Shown: piece after piece, positions 23,996-25,738 of the stretch
Layout: each line of letters begins with the position of its first letter
Numbering within the stretch: position 1 is the first letter of the stretch
Source of the DNA: Oscillospiraceae bacterium
GTDB lineage: Bacteria; Bacillota; Clostridia; Oscillospirales; JAKOTC01
NCBI GenBank assembly: GCA_035353335.1
Contig: DAOPZJ010000037.1
Location: 1 to 25,738 of the forward strand
Length of the DNA: 25,738 nucleotides
Reading direction: 5' to 3'
The notes under the pieces: model-generated
The model's input: the letters and a program-made list of their open reading frames with translations, nothing else
What the model was told of the DNA's origin: nothing
Databases searched by the model: none
Position numbers and translations under genes: made by a program

Positions 23996-24023
23996 TTGAC
24001 AAATATGCATTTACATGTATAAT
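23996..24023 (+). promoter_or_regulatory. Promoter of the argCJ operon
   Basis: TTGACA (23996-24001) and TATAAT (24018-24023) are separated by 16 nt, in a strongly AT-rich region. A second TATAAT occurs at 24031-24036. Transcription would start near 24030. Confidence 0.75.
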
Positions 24024-24030
24024 TATACAT
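24015..24030. promoter_or_regulatory. ARG-box-like palindrome overlapping the -10 box
   Basis: ATGTATAATTATACAT is a perfect 16-bp palindrome covering the -10 hexamer. It resembles the ArgR operator core (E. coli half-site form TGAATAATTATTCA) with a single symmetric change in each half. Its position before argC makes repression by ArgR the natural inference. Confidence 0.55.
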
Positions 24031-24088
24031 TATAATCGGTTAAGATGATTCTATTCAGACCGAAAAACCGGACAGCGGGGTAGCAGAC

Positions 24089-25021
24089 ATGATCAGGACT
24101 AAGATCTTTATCGACGGGAGCGCCGGGACGACAGGACTTCGGATCGCGGAACGGCTTTCCAAAAGAGCCGATCTCGAGTTGATTTTGCTGTCGGAGGCCG
24201 AGCGCAAGGATTCAGAGAGCCGAAAAAAAGCCTTGAACAGCGCCGATGCGGCTTTTTTATGCCTGCCCGACGCGGCTGCGATAGAAGCGGTCGGAATGAT
24301 CGAAAATCCCGACACGGTGGTGCTCGACACCTCGACCGCGCACCGTACCGCCGCCGGATGGACATACGGGTTCCCCGAACTGTCAGAAGAATTGAAAAAT
24401 GAATTAAAAGTTGCAAAGCGGATTGCGGTTCCGGGCTGCCACGCGAGCGGATTTTTGGCGCTGGTTAAGCCGCTCGTTGACGCAAGGATTTTATCAAAAG
24501 ATGTGCACTTTTCGTGCCATTCGCTGACCGGATACAGCGGCGGCGGAAAAAAGATGATTGCGCAGTACGAAACCGAAGACAACGCACTTTTAAAAGCGCC
24601 GCGCGAATACGGGTTATCGCAAGGTCACAAGCATCTGCCAGAGATGAAGGCGATTTCCGGGCTATCTAATGCACCGGCGTTTTGCCCGATTGTCTCTGAC
24701 TTTTACAGCGGAATGCTGGTCACGGTGCCGCTGTTTGTCTCCGATTTGCAAAAGGGTGCGACCATTGAGAGCATTAAGGCATTCTTTGCGAAAAAGTATT
24801 CCGGGCCGGTGGTGCGATACACCGAAAACAGCGAAGACGGATTTTTGTCGGCGGCGGGGCTTTCGGGGAAAGACAGCATGGAAGTCTCGGTGTTCGGCAA
24901 CGGCGAGCAGGTGATCTTGACCGCGCGATATGACAACCTCGGCAAAGGCGCATCGGGCGCGGCGATCCAGTGTTTGAATATTTTACTCGGAATCAATGAA
25001 ACGGAAGGTTTAGAGATATGA
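24089..25021 (+). CDS. argC: N-acetyl-gamma-glutamyl-phosphate reductase, short (type 2) form
   Basis: A 310-residue NADP-dependent reductase of arginine biosynthesis, converting N-acetylglutamyl-5-phosphate to the semialdehyde. The N-terminal nucleotide motif is GSAGTTGLRI (10-19), the catalytic cysteine is C117 in PGCHASG, and SGGGKKMI and GHKHLPEM occur later as in type 2 ArgC. Its length fits the short form rather than the about 345-residue type. The ribosome binding site is weak (AGCGGGG). It overlaps argJ by 4 nt (ATGA), so the two are translationally coupled. Confidence 0.92.
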   Translation: MIRTKIFIDGSAGTTGLRIAERLSKRADLELILLSEAERKDSESRKKALNSADAAFLCLPDAAAIEAVGMIENPDTVVLDTSTAHRTAAGWTYGFPELSEELKNELKVAKRIAVPGCHASGFLALVKPLVDARILSKDVHFSCHSLTGYSGGGKKMIAQYETEDNALLKAPREYGLSQGHKHLPEMKAISGLSNAPAFCPIVSDFYSGMLVTVPLFVSDLQKGATIESIKAFFAKKYSGPVVRYTENSEDGFLSAAGLSGKDSMEVSVFGNGEQVILTARYDNLGKGASGAAIQCLNILLGINETEGLEI

Positions 25022-25738
25022 ATGAAGATACAATAAAAATCGTTGACGGCGGGGTTTGCGCGGCTAAGGGTTTCAAAGCCGGCGGCGTCCACTGCGGCAT
25101 TCGGAAGAATAAGAGCAAGCGTGATCTGGCGCTGATTTTCAGCGAGGTCAAGGCGAATGCGGCCTCGGTTTATACCACCAATCTGGTCAAGGGCGCGCCG
25201 TTAGTTGTGACCAAAACTCATCTTGCCGACGGAAAGGCGCAGGCGATCATTTGCAACAGCGGCAACGCCAACACCTGCAACGCAGACGGCATTGAAATTG
25301 CGGAGAAAATGAGTGATTTACTTGCGGACGCTTTGAAAATCAGCTCGTCGGATGTGGTGGTCGCCTCGACCGGGGTCATCGGGCAGCCGCTGCCGATTGA
25401 GCCGATTCAAAACGGTATTCCGGCGCTTGTGAGCTCGCTCGGCGACAACAGCGAACAGGCCGCCGAGGGCATTATGACCACCGATACGAAATTAAAACAG
25501 ATCGCGGTTAGTTTTGTGATCGGCGGAAAGGAATGCAAGATCGGCGGTATCGCCAAGGGTTCGGGGATGATCCATCCCGACATGGCGACGATGCTCGTGT
25601 TCATCACGACCGACTGTGCGATTTCGAGTGCGTTGCTGCAAAAAGCGCTCTCGAGCGATATTCAGAGCACGTTCAACATGGTCAGCGTCGACGGCGACAC
25701 CTCGACCAACGACATGGTCACGATTCTGGCGAACGGAC
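25018..25738 (+). CDS. argJ: Bifunctional glutamate N-acetyltransferase/ornithine acetyltransferase, partial
   Basis: The first 240 residues of ArgJ run to the window edge without a stop. ArgJ moves the acetyl group from N-acetylornithine to glutamate. Family segments include CNSGNANTCN near 79-88, STGVIGQPLP near 117-126, and the autocleavage site KGSGMIHPDMATML, where T191 becomes the N-terminal nucleophile of the beta chain. Start ATG 25018 overlaps the argC stop. The C-terminal part lies beyond this window. Confidence 0.92.
   Translation, partial: MNEDTIKIVDGGVCAAKGFKAGGVHCGIRKNKSKRDLALIFSEVKANAASVYTTNLVKGAPLVVTKTHLADGKAQAIICNSGNANTCNADGIEIAEKMSDLLADALKISSSDVVVASTGVIGQPLPIEPIQNGIPALVSSLGDNSEQAAEGIMTTDTKLKQIAVSFVIGGKECKIGGIAKGSGMIHPDMATMLVFITTDCAISSALLQKALSSDIQSTFNMVSVDGDTSTNDMVTILANG

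Overview
The window reads as a chromosomal segment of an obligately anaerobic Gram-positive bacterium, most likely of class Clostridia (an Oscillospirales-like lineage is my guess). Supporting signs are a ferredoxin-coupled 2-oxoacid oxidoreductase operon, GGAGG-type ribosome binding sites before most genes, consensus TTGACA/TATAAT promoters, an AGCS-type amino-acid symporter, a short (type 2) ArgC, and moderate-to-high GC coding DNA broken by AT-rich control regions. No rRNA, tRNA, CRISPR array, phage gene or complete insertion sequence was seen.

Layout. (1) 119-6173, + strand: a P-loop ATPase, then the four subunits of a 2-oxoacid:ferredoxin oxidoreductase (ferredoxin, VorB-like, TPP-binding, gamma), an XRE-cupin regulator and an acyl-CoA ligase. 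Together they could interconvert organic acids, acyl-CoAs and 2-oxoacids. Two subunit junctions are filled by dispersed repeats. (2) 6178-6611: a palindrome-ended element carrying a GIY-YIG endonuclease gene broken by two apparent 1-nt deletions. (3) 6651-9210: an M28 metallopeptidase and a UroD-fold protein, separated by another repeat copy. (4) 9319-11768: promoter, second UroD-fold protein and NagA. (5) 11918-15225: a small membrane protein, then Gfo/Idh/MocA oxidoreductase, sugar-isomerase-like TIM barrel and PflX-like radical SAM protein in one operon, followed by a possible 51-codon membrane ORF. (6) 15306-18515, - strand: a membrane-anchored nucleotide-sugar dehydratase and an AGCS symporter. 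(7) 18565-23822, + strand: RuvX, a cytoplasmic heparinase II/III-like protein, DeoC and MalQ. (8) 23961-25738, + strand: an operator-rich promoter followed by argC and argJ; argJ runs off the window.

The most distinctive non-coding signal is a set of dispersed palindromic repeats. Four related elements (ends GTCATTCYGAGCG / CGCTCAGGATGAC) start at or within about 10-20 nt of a stop codon. One of them contains the decayed GIY-YIG gene, which suggests a nuclease-linked mobile element with derivatives lacking the gene. Two other repeat families are present (two AGTTAAAAGTG copies; one GGGGCGGAT inverted repeat), and two of those three copies also begin at a stop codon. A second theme is that several reading frames seem to start at non-AUG codons (AUC for ruvX; weaker cases AUA at 15070 and AUU at 194). 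All functional calls rest on motif recognition from translation; no database search was run.
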